64,000 bases of DNA from Prinia subflava (GCF_021018805.1 NC_086251.1:39936767-40000766); one strand, 5' to 3'. Positions 35,298 through 49,469 are shown, counted from the stretch's first letter. The notes: generated from the letters alone by a model not told the origin. Numbers and translations: made by a program.

Positions 35298-38200
35298 ATG
35301 GCGGTGGCGGTGCGCGCGCTGCAGGAGCAGCTGGAGAAAGCCAAGGAAAGCCTCAAGCACGTGGACGAGAATATCCGCAAGCTCACGGGCCGGGACCCCA
35401 ATGATGTGAGGTGAGGCGGGGAGCGCCGGGCGCGCCGCCGTCCCACGAAGGAAGGGCCGGGCGGGGGGGGCGGTGCGCGCGTCGGGCCTGCGGGGCGGGC
35501 GGGCGGAGCTGGCCGCGGGTCCCCGCGTCTCCCTGCGGGCTGTGCCCTCTCCGCCGGCGCGGCGATGGGGGAGATCTGCCCCTGGCGGGGCACGGCCACG
35601 GGGCGCAGGGCGGAACGGCCGCGGGCCCGTTGGGCCGGGCGGGCAGCAGCGCCCCGGGGGCCGGCAGGAACCACTAACAGCGCCCATCGTCTCTTTCAGG
35701 CCCCCTCAAAACAGGCTGTTAGCCCTCACAGGCCCCGGTGGAGGTAGAGGGCGTGGGAGCTTATTGCTAAGGTAAGGAGGCGCAGAACGGACGGCGGGGT
35801 TTCACCCATCCTTTCTCTGGCAGTGCCTTTGCGGTGGGTGTCGTGTGTTCCACGTTTGACACCGCTGCTCGCTGCGGTGCTGTTTGAACGAGCACCGGTG
35901 CTGCCCTACAGGGCTTTGGGGGTTAAATTTAAAGCACCTTTTAATTCTGAGCTGCAGCAAGTTTAAATGGGTGGTTTTCCCCGACCTTCTCAGGTGCTAG
36001 GCTGAAAAATAAAGGGAAATGTCAAAATGAAGGGAGGTATTTTGTGGTGGTTGCGACCTTGTCTTTGAAATCGTTCAAGATCAGTCTCTGGGTGATTAAA
36101 AAACTGGTAGGTGCTCCAGGAGGGATTTTAAAATACATGTTGATAAAACCACATCCTGAAAATTACTTCAGATAAGATTATTTGGACAATTTGTGATGCT
36201 TGTTTTAGTGTAGCCACTCAAATAAGTGAAGAAATTCCGGGTGAAATTAGATGGTTTCACGTGCCATGTGTTTGAACACTTCACTGCAGTACGAACACTA
36301 AATGGTGATAGAACCGAGTAGAATTTATGTTTGATCATGACCATAAAGCCAAATTATAATTCAATTGGGCAGACTTGAGGTGGTCCAGGGATTAACCTAA
36401 CTTGGTCTAAGACCACAAGTGGTTTTTTTCAGGCGTGGATTCTCGGATAGTGGAGGAGGACCCCCAGCCAAACAGAGGGATCTTGAAGGTGCATCCAGTA
36501 GGTGAGTGCAAAATCTGACGCAGCCAACTTGCTTTTCCAAAGGAAAATTTGTAACAGTAAACCAAAAACTGGTAATAACTGGAGACTTTCACAGTTTTCT
36601 TTGGAGGTTACTTATTCAAGATTTGATGGGGATAATTTGGCAATAATTTGACAGCAAATCCCTGTGGTGAAATCTTTTTCATACCTTAGAGCAACATAAA
36701 GACGATAGTGATAATATAAAGATACAGCAATACAAAGATACTTGAAATTTTCTGGTTTTATTTTGCTTACAATCTGCATAGTAGTGACATTTGTTTGCAG
36801 TGAATACAAATTGAATTATGACTGAGACCTCCTGTTCAATAAATTGAATACAATTTATTGATGTGACAACAAATTTGGAGTTTGAGCTTTCACATCTGGA
36901 TGCAAATCCATCAGATGTGACTGATAATAATGAGCTTAAGTGCTGTGGGCACTTATTGTGCAATGGTAGTTCTTGACCAAAGCAAAGCTTGCTTTGGAAT
37001 TTTTGAGTTAGCAGAAAATGAAGCTGGAAGACAGGAAAGTGCTGTGCTACAAAGCTGAAAATAAAGGCTGAAAATAACTTCAACTTTAATTATTTATTTT
37101 AGGGTTTATTTTATTTAAATTATTTACTTTAAATTGTTCTTTGTTAAAGCCTTATTTCATCCGTGTCTCAAGTGGTAAGCCCTCTGCCTTTCTCCCATAG
37201 GTATTTGGCAGGTAATTTAAATAGCATTTTCTGTTTACGAAATTGTACCAACCTTTCCATGTGAATTCATTCAAAACTGTCTAGTGATCCCTTTATAACA
37301 GTAGCCATTTTAGAGGTTCTGGAAAAGCACAAACTTTTAAACAATAAATTCCAAATGTATTTTTAAAAGTCAAATATGGTATTTGTGAATTCTTTTTTTA
37401 TTACTCTGCAAGTTGTATTAAAATTTAAACTGTTCTGTCTCAGTGATATTCACCAACAGTAGATTCTGTCTATAAAATATTACTTACTGGTTGTTGGAAC
37501 AATGGGGAGATTTTTACCAAAGTGTGGGTTCTTCTGACTAGACAGGCTTGTATTTTTCTCATGCTGGAAGAGATTCTCTCCTAAATACATGTTCTCTGAT
37601 GACCACTGCCTTTCTTTCTCAGGCTGGGTGGAGAACGACGGACAAGAAGAGAATCACGCCAAGAAAGCGACGCAGAGGATGACGATATTAAAAAGGTAAT
37701 ACACAGTAAATGGAGCTGTGCAGGAAGAAACCTATCTGCAACGTGATGAACAAAGTCATTTGTTGTTCTTTTTTGTAGCCAGCGTTGCCATCTTCTGTTG
37801 TTGCTACCTCCAAAGAACGAACACGTCGAGACCTTATACAAGATCAAAATATGGATGAGAAAGGAAAACAAAGGTATGCAGAAATCTTTTTTACCCTAAT
37901 GTAATATAGCTTTAGATTTAAAAGTTATTGCACACAAGCTGTTATGTATCAAAGATTATGTTGAAGAGCTACCATTATGGTGTAAAATTTAATTTAAAAA
38001 GTATTCTCTGAAAATACTTCAGTAGCAACATGTGCATTGTTCGCACGGATTCTGCTTTTCAGGCCACCTGCAGGAACAGGTTTGCTAGTGCTGTTTTAAC
38101 ATCATTTGAGTAAGACAGAAATATCTGTAGCTTCATTGGTTGCTTAATGTCTTGGATTATTACAGCTGTCTTGGCTCATCATTTATTTTATTGGTTGAAG

Positions 38201-41200
38201 GAGGGTTTTGGATATGGTTCCTCACTCTCTCTGCGTCGTTTTTTTAAATGACATAGTTCCATCATGTTTCTTTTCTCATACTACTTGGAGTTGTTGTGTG
38301 CACAGCCTTTCCTTCATTTTGCCTGCTGCTTTTTAGATTCCTTGTATGTATGTCTCCTTTTTCCTATATTTTATTTTTCTCAGGCTATTAAAATTCTAGC
38401 TGAAATGCAGATCTATTGGTAAGAGGTGTTGGAAAATCAAATTTGCAACTGTGTTCAACCTCTTGGCCCCCATCTACTTCAGACTACAAGTCACTTGGTG
38501 CAATAATAATTATACTTCAAATAAACAGAAGAATTCGAACTGGAATAAGGAGCTATAGAAAGCTTCTCTGATAAGTCCCCACAGATCAACTGGCACAGAA
38601 AACAGGCACTTTGCTTACTTCTTTGTTATAACTCCACTTAGAGTCTGCTTTTGCTTCTATTACTAGGTTCTAATTGCTTCCTTCACAGGGAGCCTTCCAA
38701 AATTCTTACTGAGCTTCCTAGAGCTTCAGGCACTGAAAACTTGTCCACTCAGAATTGTAGTTTTACTGCTTTTCAGTTCAGTAGTCTCTAGGGAGATGAG
38801 AAAACCAGTATTAGTCTTTATTAATTGTGGTGAAAGGAGATTCTTTAGGAGGACAACATCCACTGAACTCCTGATTTTGCTTAGTGTCTTCTGGGATGTC
38901 ATTCATATACAAATGCACTTTCAGTGATCTCTAACTTTAATTTTTTTATCTGTTTCTACTGTTTAATATAGTTTTACCTTTCCATGTGAAGTTTGTGCCA
39001 CTGTAATAAAGTGGTACTTAGGGAAGACAGTAGCATTTCCTTACTTACCTAATCAGGTAAAGGTTCAAGGCAAATACAGTGAGTCTGCATCATGTTGTAA
39101 AGACTTAATTTGGGATTGAATGAAAAGAAATAGAAGGAGAAAGTCAAGAAACTAGTTCTTGCTAGAAGGGAATTTGTTGAAGAATTTTACTTACTTTTCT
39201 CAAAACAACACCTAGTTGGATGAGAGCAGTCCTGGTTTCATCCCACAGTGCAGTGTCTCACTGTTGGGCAGCTGTGATAGATAAGCTTTCACTCCCCTGT
39301 GGCTCCATTTCTCCTTAACAGTCCAAGAGGATTGTGGAGAGGGGAGTGTATGCTTTTTAGAAAACTCAGTTTGCTCCCTTGTTGATAGCTCACACTCTAT
39401 TTACTTGACTGTTTTTTCTTCAGTCTGTTTTTTCTTTACTTGACAGGGTTTTTTTCTCCTCTGCTTTAAGATTTTTTTTTTAATATTTCCTTAGTGTTAC
39501 TATTTCCAGATGAAAAATGTGCAGGCACTAGTTTTGCCAGTGCTAGCTGTTCTGTGTTACGGATAAGAGCTGTGTCTCACTTGTAAGCAAAATGATATGT
39601 CACTGTAAATTATATCCTGGACTGTTGGCACAGTCAGTATGTCTTCTATTGCTAATGGCCTTGGGCACTACTGGGCCTTTAAAATAAGTACCTTTGAGGT
39701 GAAAAGGCTCTCTGATTATTTATACAAATAAAAATCTTAGTACTTGAACTGAATCTCAACGTTTTGTTGTGGGTTTGTTTTTTTTTCAGGAATCGACGTA
39801 TATTTGGCTTGTTGATGGGCACTCTTCAAAAATTTAAACAGGAGTCCACGGTTGCTATTGCTACTGAGAGGGTACTTACTTTAAATTCTATCAGATTGTA
39901 AATAATAAAGCAAAATTGTGTGGTTAAGTTATTTCAAGTAAGAATGAAAGTTGCCTACAGTGTAGGTTGCAGGTGCAGCAAATTGGTGGGAGTGCATGTA
40001 GGGTTTTGTCTTAATGCAGGGGAATGAGGGTGGGAGGCAGGGAAAGGGTTCTTACTATGACTTTGTAACCCTATTTCTCACCTTTGTGGAAACAAAAAGG
40101 CAATGTTAAATGGAATTTAATCAGGTAACTATTTAAGAGGTCAGAGGCTATTTCTGGAAATAATAGTGATGCAGTATTGCTGAAGCAGTGCCTACCCTGG
40201 TGTGTTCTAGATGTTTAAATTATAAGCAAGTATACAGAAATCTGTGCTTGGTTATGCTATCTGTCTAAAAAGTCTTTCCAGTTCCAGTAGAGATAACTGG
40301 AATTTCTGATTTTAATAAATGAATGTGTGATTGTACTGAAGCAAAGGCTTTGCATAGCTTAGTGATTACTTCAAAAAACTTTTGTATGGGATGGTGATAA
40401 CTTTATTCCTGGTATGCCATTTTAATTTGTGAAGAGTGTGGTATTTGTTTACTCTTGCCCTAAATAGGTTATTCAGTTAACACTAATAACCTTTAAATTA
40501 AAAACCGTGTTTGAAAGTTTGATTTTTAGCAGTCCAGTTGAAGCAGATAGAAAGATTTAAACTTAAAATATTTTCTGTATAGTGTCAGTAGAGATGACTC
40601 ACAGTGCTGGTATTGATTACTTTCAGATTCAGTATTTGGGTGGTTTACCTAACTTGTCATGCGACACATAAGAACAAAGTTCACTTTTGCCTGCTTGCAT
40701 TAGAACAAAAAGCTATTTATCAGGATGGTCTAGAAATGTGGAGTCCCTGTCTAATTTATAGCAGTATGTGTTTGCACAAAGAGACTTCGAGGAGTTACTG
40801 CTCCTTGCAAAATTTTTCTGAGAATGCATATGGAGATTTTTTTTGTTCATACATACACAGTTGCTATAAATCAAAGTCAAGGCCTGGGGAGTTTTACAAC
40901 ATAGCTATTTTATTGTCCAGGCAGTAAATTCTATCTTTTTATTGACAATTATTGTACAATCTGAGCACATGGCAGTCTAGGACATACAAACGACATTCCT
41001 GTATAGTAGTAATATATGTAATTAACAATTAATATACTGGTTCACAATCTAATTTTTGTTGGTCACAAACACCAGTCTGCAGTCCTTTGTTTGTTTGTTT
41101 CTGGAGGAGTTGACTTCTTTCTCTCCCAGTTTGCCAAATTTCCCTGATACCTCAAATACATTCCTGTTATTTTTCTTCCGTTAGCTGTAGTTTAGGAGGA

Positions 41201-44032
41201 ATTTCCTAATGTGTTTTTAGGAATGGCTTTTGTGTAAATAATTGACAGTTTTAAAGTGGATAGAACTAGAACACTTTCTCTTGACATAGGAAAAAATGAA
41301 GGTGGTATTTCATTTATTTTAGCAAAAAAGACGACAAGAAATTGAACAAAAACTTGAAGTGCAGGCAGAGGAAGAGAGAAAGCAAGTTGAAAATGAGAGG
41401 CGAGAACTGTTTGAGGAAAGACGTGCTAAACAGACAGAGCTGCGGTTATTGGAGCAAAAGGTTGAGCTTGCTCAGTTGGTGAGTTTTTGTTTTGGTCTTG
41501 ATCTTTCTCTTGCTTAAACTGTTCTTGTGTATCTCAGGATTATTTTCTTTCATTTCTCAGCAAGAAGAATGGAATGAACATAACGCTAAAATAATTAAAT
41601 ACATAAGAACAAAGACAAAACCTCATTTATTCTACATACCTGGCAGAATGTGTCCTGCTACGCAGAAGCTGATGGAAGAGTCACAGAAAAAGATGAATGG
41701 TAAGAGGTTTTTGTGATACAGAGGTCCTTGTTCTTGCCTCCCTTTGTTTGCCATACAATTTTTTTTTAAGTCTGTGCTTAAATACATGAATTTCATGCTT
41801 AGGAACAAACTACATTCCTACATGGGTGTTCATCATAAGTGGACATTACTCTTTCAGTGACTTACTTTTATATTGAATGGGATTTGATTCTCTTACAAGA
41901 AGTCAAAAAAATGCATATGCATAATTTCAGAGGTATATGTTTAAAACACTCCTTTATATTAGCTTTAGTACCCAGATGTATCCAAATGCAGCAACTTTAT
42001 TTTTGAAAAGGCACATTCTGTGAAGACCCAAGGAACTGCAGGTGTTTGCAAAGCATTTAAGAAGTATTTTCTTAAACATAGCATTGGAACTTGATGATGA
42101 TGATTTGATTTACCTCAATGTGTGTTCATTTCTGTTTCACAGGATGACTAGATTTTTCTTTTGGAAAACAATTTAAAATGCTCCGATTGATGGTAGTCTT
42201 ACTGTTCTTTTTTTATTAAACTAAAAATGTATTGGTTTGGTTTTTTCTTAGGAGCTTTTCTTCATTTTATGGGATTGGGGGATAAGAGAAGGTAGCTCAT
42301 CTGTCTGTCTGCCACCAGTATCTTGTAGGATAGCCTACAATAATTAAACTTTCTACATACCTAGCTAACTTCTTGCTTATTTTTACTGTCTTTTGTTTAC
42401 CTTAGGAAGTATAACCTTAATAGATAAATACCAGGAAATCAAGGTATTATTTTGATATACTGTTGGTTGGTTTGATTTTAATGAAGTCAAAAAGTTTTTG
42501 TTAGCTTAGTTTAAGGCTTTACTGTTCTAATACTCAGCTGAGCTTACTCTCCTCCTTGCTTTGTTTTCTTAAGGTAACTAGCAGTCTTTTTCATTATACA
42601 TGAATGGCTTGCTACTTCAGAAAGAGCAAGGTTGCAGTATTTATACGTTAAACAATTTGATAACTTACTACCTCATAGTTAAAGGGTAAATAGACTTCAC
42701 TGTCTGTAGATTATCTTAACTTATTATTTATGCATTTATTCTCTAGCCCTCTTTGAAAGCAGGAGAAATGAATTTGCAGAGCAGATTAACAAAATGGAGG
42801 CCAGGCCCAGAAGACAATCTGTGAAGGAAAAAGAACATCAGGAGGTGCAGAATGAAGAAAAGAAGGAAGAACAGAACAAGGAGCAGGAAGAGGGTAAGGT
42901 GGCTCAGCAGGTGGAAGAGATGGAGACAGGTAATCAGCACAATGATGTAGAAATGGAGGAGGTAGGTGAGGAAAAGGGAAAAATAGGTTCAGGTTCAGGG
43001 CATAGCGATGCAGAAAAAGAACAGGAAGAGGATGAGCAGAAACATGACACGGAGATGAAAGCAGAAGAGCCTACTGAGGTGAGAGAGAATGACAAGCAGC
43101 ATGATGGTCAGCATGAGGAAGTCACAGTTGTAAAAGAGGAAAGTGAAAACATTCAGCCAGTGGATAATGAACAGGATGTGGCTGAAATGAATGAGGCAGA
43201 TAGTGTAGAACCTGTAGAAAATGAAAATAGTAAAGAAATAGAACCAGAAACAGAGTGTGATGCTCAGCCAGAAAAAGTGTGTAATGTTCCTTCTCCCAAG
43301 AAGGAGAAAGGTATCAAAACAGAAAATAAAGCTGAACTTGAGGAAACACAGGAGAAAACACCTGAAGCTCAGACAGAATCTGTGGCTGAGGCTCTGTCTC
43401 AGCCACAGTCTGTGCCACTAGCGCAGTCGCCTCAGTTGTCTCAGTCCACTCAGGATACAGAGCCCCAGACAGACAAGGATGAAAATGCTGTGGTGTCTGT
43501 AAAGGTGGTAGAAGCCCAGGCAGAGCAGAATCAGACACCGAGTGCAGAAAGTAAGAGTAAGATTAGGAGTAGAAGCAGGGGTAGGGCAGGGAACAAAACT
43601 GGTCATAACCGTAGCAGCAGCAGTAGCAGCAGTAGCACTTCAAGCAGTACTACCAGTGCAAGTAGCTCCAGTACTGGCAGCAGCAGCAGTCGGAGCAGTT
43701 CCACCAGCAGCAGCACTACAAGTGGGAGTACGAGCAGGGACAGCAGCAGCAGCAGCTCTAGCAGTAGTGAAAGCAGAAGCCGAAGCCGAGGCAGAGGGCA
43801 TAACAGAGATAGAAAACGCAGGAGGAGCACAGACAGGAAGCGAAGGGATGCTTCAGGAGTAGATAGAAGTCACAAGTCCTCAAAAGGTGGTAGTAGAGAT
43901 ACCAAAAGCTCAAAGGATAAAAGTTCGAGGTCTGACAGAAAGAGATCTATATCAGAAAGTAGTCGGTCAGGCAAGAGAACTTCACGGAGTGAAAGAGACC
44001 GTAAATCAGACAGGAAAGACAAAAGGCGTTAA
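35298..44032 (+). CDS. PNN: PNN (pinin), exon-junction-complex-associated splicing factor
   Basis: Pinin is a nuclear-speckle SR-related protein that joins RNPS1 and SAP18 or ACIN1 in splicing control, and is also reported at desmosomes. Exons: 35298-35410, 35700-35771, 36433-36501, 37623-37695, 37779-37873, 39790-39871, 41323-41478, 41561-41699 and 42747-44032 (TAA). Total 2085 nt, 694 aa plus stop; human is about 717 aa. The N-terminus ([19 protein letters not shown]) is a heptad-like helix, followed by the conserved [14 protein letters not shown] block. Exons 6-8 hold the pinin/SDK domain ([17 protein letters not shown] and a long charged coiled coil). The last exon is Glu-rich, then Gln/Pro-rich, then a poly-Ser and RS-rich tail ending SDRKDKRR. 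Exon 6 reads [10 protein letters not shown], two residues longer than human STVATERQ. Confidence 0.97.
43608..43775 (+). repeat. PNN: AGC/AGT trinucleotide-rich tract coding poly-Ser in PNN
   Basis: Imperfect (AGC)n/(AGT)n sequence encodes Ser runs broken by Thr, Gly and Arg. It gives long leucine- or alanine-rich shadow frames on other frames and strands, which are not genes. Its length probably varies between individuals or species. Confidence 0.85.
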
Positions 44033-44250
44033 CAGAAGAGACCAAGCTTCCTTAGCCTAATCTTTGCAGCAGAAGATTATTTGAGTGAAAGGATTCCTTG
44101 TAAGGAGGAAGAGAAGGCTGCCTTAAGAATTGCATGCTGTAAAAAATCTTTTGGAAAAATGCAGACTGTTTACCAGGCATTCTTGTACTTTTTACATAAT
44201 TTTGTAAAAGGTTACTTACCAAAATTATGTGAAGTTCCTGAAAATGTAAA

Positions 44251-44409
44251 AATAAAAGATTAACACTCCTTTGCATCTTTTTTTTAAATATCCTGTACTC
44301 ATTAAGATCCTCTGTATATTTTAATAGGTAAACCTTTAAAGTAGATGTGATCATTTCTTCTGTATCATACACTTTTTTTTTGTAGAAATAAATGTGCATT
44401 TTAAATAAA
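44251..44409 (+). terminator. PNN: PNN proximal poly(A) signals
   Basis: Canonical AATAAA hexamers lie at 44251-44256, 44387-44392 and 44404-44409, within 380 nt of the stop codon. Together with the distal signals they suggest tandem alternative polyadenylation. Confidence 0.7.
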
Positions 44410-44974
44410 TTGTTTGAGATGTCCTGTTGACGTTTAAATTCCCCATTTTAGATTATATGTAGGAAGGCAGTATTCCTTGCAAGAATGGGAATTTTAAGAC
44501 TTAGTAAAGCAAATAATCTCCAGTGCTAGGTAGGAAGGCAGAGTAATTATTTGAATCTATACTTTTTGTTTTCTTCTGTAACCACAAGCTCTTAGTCAAT
44601 TCTGTCTATCCTTCAGTTTTATAAAAATTTCCTATCCATAGGCAAGCAGTGATTAAATGGGAATGTTAACACTGGCCAAGGTAGCTCAAGTCAGTCTGGA
44701 AAACCACTCTTCACCTGCTTTCTGCAGGAGCTTTGGTAGTATTTACATCTGTGTTCTAGATGTAGTTAATCTGTTCAGTGACGATCCTTGTTTTAGTGGC
44801 CAGTGGAAGAAAGACTTCAGCTTGCTTGTCAGCCAGGATTCTTTTTGTTTTAGTTGCAGACTAATCTTTGATCCCTTCATACCACTAGGAATAATTACAT
44901 TGCAGTGTTGGAGTTACCTGGGACTACCTAATACTAATGTTGTGTGCGTGCAAGAATGCTTTCTGAATGTATTT

Positions 44975-45086
44975 AATAAAACTTCAGGTGGTGTAGTGTT
45001 ATCGATGAAGGTGAATACTGGTTTTATATAATTTTGTATGGAAAACAATAACATCTGTTGCTTTGTTCTGTACAAGTGCAAATAAA
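44975..45086 (+). terminator. PNN: PNN distal poly(A) signals
   Basis: AATAAA occurs again at 44975-44980 and 45081-45086, the second followed by GT-rich sequence. Use of these would give a 3' UTR of about 1.1 kb. Confidence 0.45.
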
Positions 45087-45099
45087 TGTTGCTTTGTAG

Positions 45100-48000
45100 A
45101 CTACTTACTCTCTCGATGCCTATGATCCTTTCTATTAACAGGTGGATTACCTTAGTCTTTCTACATTTAAAATATGAATTGTAATTGCAGATGGTAGTAC
45201 CTTACAAGCTCTCTGCCGAAAATTATTCTTAAGGGCTTTAGTTGTCTGTTAACTGAGTGTGAAACTGTAGTGCTATAATCCATGCTGTCTTGAGAGGAAG
45301 AGAATTGTGTTATCTGATATGCAAAATCACAGACCAGGAAATCCTAGAAAGATTTCAGGATGGAAGGAAATGTAACCTTGGTTTAGTGTACGAAATGTCA
45401 TATACACCCCATTTTTCTAGAAGGTAGTTGCCAAGTTGTAGCTTGGAGTGTGTGTTTTCATCTGAACTCGAGTGGTGACAGATTTATGTGTTCTGAAATG
45501 CTGAATGTCATGGCTTCAAGAAATGTGTCTAGTAAGGGATGGAGTGCAGCACAAATAGGCAGTGGGAAAATAGAGGCTACCCCTTTCTCAAGGAGTTAAG
45601 ATTCTTCAGTGACTTTGCTACTTCAATATCCTATCTGCCTCTGCCTCTCCACAACACAGTAATTTTTACTCTTGTCAGTAGTTTCCAACAATGTTTTCTT
45701 CAGGGAATGTTGTGGTTCAATATGCTATCTTTTTTTGAAGGACAAACAAAAGTTCAAATGCTTTATTGAAGATGTAAACAACGGTCTACCAAAAAAAAAA
45801 AAAAAAAAGAAAAAAAAAAGAAAAAGAAACACTGAATAACTGAGTAAATGTTACTGGTCTACATGTTTTGACTAATTTCAGGTTTCAAATTGCCTTTGGA
45901 AGCCATTTTAGTTTTTCCAATTAGTTACACTTTTTTTGTAACATTGAATAATTTTAATGTTTCTGATTTTGAGCTTGTGTGACTCACTGCTGTAATGCAT
46001 TTGCTGCACAGGTTTAAATGGCTGGTACTGGAGTCAGTGTGCAAATTTTCTGACCACTGTTTCAGAGCAACATGTTAACTGGGTTTATAAAAACAACAGG
46101 ATTGTGGGTCCAGTTGCTGAACTAAGGACTGGGTTGTTTCAGGTTATATTCCCAGCAGTAATATATTTTTGACTGTGAAAATAGAGGAGTTTTGTTGCTA
46201 CCTACAAAGCTGGTGATGTAATAGTTCAATGTTTGTTAGAAGAAACTTACTAGCATTGTTAAGCAGTGCCATTAATTGTTAGCATTCCTAGATCTAAGCG
46301 GCTCAGTGTAACATGTCAGTGTGTGATGACTTCGAATTTTTCTAAAAGGTAAATATTCCAGTCAATATTCCACTACAGAAATAGTGTAAGATGGTAGTGT
46401 ACTATTAGCACCATAAAGCAGTAATGTTTCTAGTTATTGTTACATTTTCCTTCAAGGTCCCATCCTTTTAACCTGAAACAATATGAGAGCTGTGGATAGG
46501 AATGAGACCATGAAAATAGCTGACAACTTCAAGACTAAATTTTATGGAAGAGTTTGTATTTTTCTGAGCATTTAGTCCAGATAGCTTAGTAGGGGAAGGA
46601 AGTGATTGAAACATTTTCATATCCCTTCCCCACGATTGTGAGTGGAGATCAAAGGAAAAATGCCTTGTTCTCTTTTCACTCAAGTAAAGTGGACAAAGGA
46701 ACAATAGTTTTTCTCCTGTTCTAAGAATGAAGTAGAGATGCTTTATGTGAGTAGGGAATATACCATGTATGCTCTGTGCCTGTCTTTTGAAGTGTTTCCA
46801 CCACATGGTCCCTTCTAGCTTTAAGTATAATTTAAGAAGACTGTTGGTGGTTTGGTTGTTTTAGAAACTTTACACTATGCACTGACTATACCATTACTTG
46901 CTGGTTTTTTCTTCAGTCCTGATGCACAGATAAGCTGGAATTCTCCATGAATGTGTTTTTTCCACAATGCTCCATTTGGAGTTCTTGTCACAGTAGATGT
47001 TACACAGATTTTTGATTGAGTATAATCTGAAAGATGACTTTGAATTAAAGGCATACCTCTTCAAATTCCTGCTCTTTAGGGTGATGTCTTTATGCTTGTA
47101 ACAGCTTCTTTAAATTTTATTCAAAGGAAACCTGAACATAATTTTTCTGCAGACAGTAGGTATTAGAGAACTGAACAACCCCCCCTCCAGCAAAATTAAT
47201 TTCAAAACCAATACATTTACAAATAGATTTCTGGAACATCTTTGATTTCTCGGGAAAGTAATGGTCTTGTGATTAGGCCCCACATGTAAGTTTCAGATTC
47301 AATTGCTGATTTTATAGCAATTACTGTGGTACAACAGAGTAAGCATATGCATTTAATGTATGTCCAAGATCTTCAAAATGATTTTGCCTGGTCAGAGAAG
47401 AATTTCTCTGAGACTACATGTATTTATGATGAGATCAAATGCTGCAGCAGTGGTGCATTAGTCATGTATAGGGATCTGTGTTATGGAGGATATTCAGTCT
47501 TGGGGTTTTTTTCTACTGGTTCAGGCAGTTTTTATTAGGTGAGTGTATTCTATAATATGGCAAAATGTGAGGTGTTCAAAGTTTGAAAATGTGTTCTAAA
47601 GATTCAAAGTAATAAAAGTCATATATCTTCCATGATTTTTTAAAATGCAGTATTAGTTGCCATGTTTGTAACTTGTAATAGAGATGCAGTAGAGGGGTTT
47701 TCTTGCTACGTGTTATCCTGGTTGAAAAAGTTGGTTTAGGTCCGGATGAATGACTGTTACCTGCTTAGATTTGTCTAACTGGAAGAGTGAATTAATGTTA
47801 CTTTTCTTCTTTGACTTATTTCTTAAAAGATACTTGTTTAAAGAAACAAAATTTAGCTGGCATGACATTTGATTCAATGTAAAAGTCAATTTGTATTTTC
47901 ATCCAAACATCTGATGTCAAGAGAACTATATTGTTAAAAGTGCTTTAGCTATGGACTACATTATTCCACATATTGTGCAATATTCTATACCGTGAAATTC

Positions 48001-49000
48001 TGTGTGGAGCCCTTTGGTGCTATCAAAACAGTATAGCCAAAGCTGTATATTCTGTTTTTATTATAAAATAGATGCTGGGAGAACTTCTACCCAACTTCTG
48101 ATATGATTTGATCTTTATTATCAATGCAGATACTGAATAGTCTAGGAAATGCAAAATGCAACTTCTTCACTTCTATAAAGCCATGTCTTAAAAGAGCCAT
48201 CTAGTGTGCCATACTACTAAGATTCTATTTCAATTACTCCATTAATTCTGATCCTCCTTTGACTTCTAGTATGCTTTAAGAGATGTCTGCCTTTCTACTT
48301 CAGTAGTTACAGTTCTAAGGTGTCATTGCAAATAAAAATAGTTCCATTCTAATGAAAGTTATTGGAAATTGATATTTTTCATTATTGTTGTTTGTCTTTG
48401 CATGTGCAATAGTACTCACATTCATTGCTTCAGTTCTGCAGAACAGAAGTTAACTGAAGTCTCACTCTATCTGCTATAAAGCTTTCAAATTTGTCCTTTG
48501 GAACTTAGCTATAATAAATTCCATCAATCTTTGACTTCAGTTCAAAGGTGATTACAAGTCATGCTTGATAGCCTATGCTATGTATAGGATTTGCATCCAA
48601 AGGAAAAGAATATTTGGTATGAATATGATTTTATTGAAGTTACTAGAAGAACAAAGAGCAGAGATCAGAGCAGTGTTTGTCAGCATTTAAGCCTTGAAAA
48701 ATGCTTGTAGTGACTAAGCAACACAATAAGCAGTGCCCAGAAAAGCTTGAAAATTTCAAATGCAGTTTTAACTGAGTAGCTGAGATGTTACCTCCATGCA
48801 AAGACTTGGACTGTTTGGTATCTATATCAAACTGAAATCAGTGCCAGTTTCAGAACTATTTCTACAAATACAGTAATATTGTACAGATCTCAAGATGTCT
48901 GATTGTTCTCCCTCACAAACCTACTTAAGTATGTTAATTTAGATGTCATAATACCTCCCTTTTCCATTTTTAGGTAAACGGGCTCCATGTTGCCAGGCTC
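45100..49000. other. PNN-MIA2 intergenic region, left part
   Basis: Mostly AT-rich unique sequence. It contains an A-rich simple tract at 45791-45827 and scattered short open frames without coding character or splice borders. I see no gene and no clear interspersed repeat here. Confidence 0.6.
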
Positions 49001-49010
49001 AAAAAGAGAC

Positions 49011-49469
49011 TGTTAACCTGAAGCCTTAAGTTTTAGCTTTCATGTTTTCAGATTTCAGATTCTGTGCTGCCTAGGGTTTAGTTCTGAGCCTCATATTAAG
49101 TGCTGGTAAGCTCTCCTCACAGAGCAGGCAGGCAACACAAATCCTTTCCTGCTAAAGGACCAAAGGACAACTTTCAGGCCCCAAAGCATAAACAGTGGTG
49201 GACTGAAGGGAGGAACAAGAAGGATGAGACCTCACAACCCAAAACTGTAACTGGAAAATTAAACGCCAAAATGCAAATGGACCAAAACTTATAAAAATGT
49301 AAGATCTCATGACCAGTCAGCCGTTTTGTGACCATTCTTAGTCCACCCGGGATGCAGCCTTGGTCAGGTTCCTGTCGTGCCCAAGGTGGATCCTGGAGGC
49401 CTTTCAATAAATACCTGCTTTATTCCCTAGCTCTGTCCAGGCTCTGTTTCAGGTCACCCTTCCAAGGCA
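49011..49469 (+). mobile_element. Probable solo LTR (ERVL-like)
   Basis: The 3' half has LTR anatomy: a TATA-like ACTTATAAAAATG near 49288, poly(A) signal AATAAA at 49406-49411, then a U5-like stretch 'CTGCTTTATTCCCTAGCTCT' ending in ...CCAAGGCA at 49469. A matching 5' end TGTTAACC is at 49011, but this boundary is uncertain and could lie nearer 49100. No flanking duplication is obvious and no internal retroviral sequence follows. Confidence 0.5.

Noticed and set aside
34985..35687. Minus-strand frames of 210-229 codons
   Set aside because: They are antisense to PNN exons 1-2 in a CpG island and have no coding character.
43542..43862. Ala/Val-rich plus frame and Leu-rich minus frame in the PNN tail
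   Set aside because: Frame shadows of the AGC/AGT serine repeat; the minus-strand poly-Leu is not a membrane protein.
45791..45827. A-rich tract considered as a retrocopy tail
   Set aside because: No processed gene body or target duplication is recognisable upstream; treated as simple sequence.
46468..46806. 112-codon minus-strand frame in the PNN-MIA2 interval
   Set aside because: No splice borders, no recognisable motif and average AT-rich intergenic composition; length is compatible with chance.
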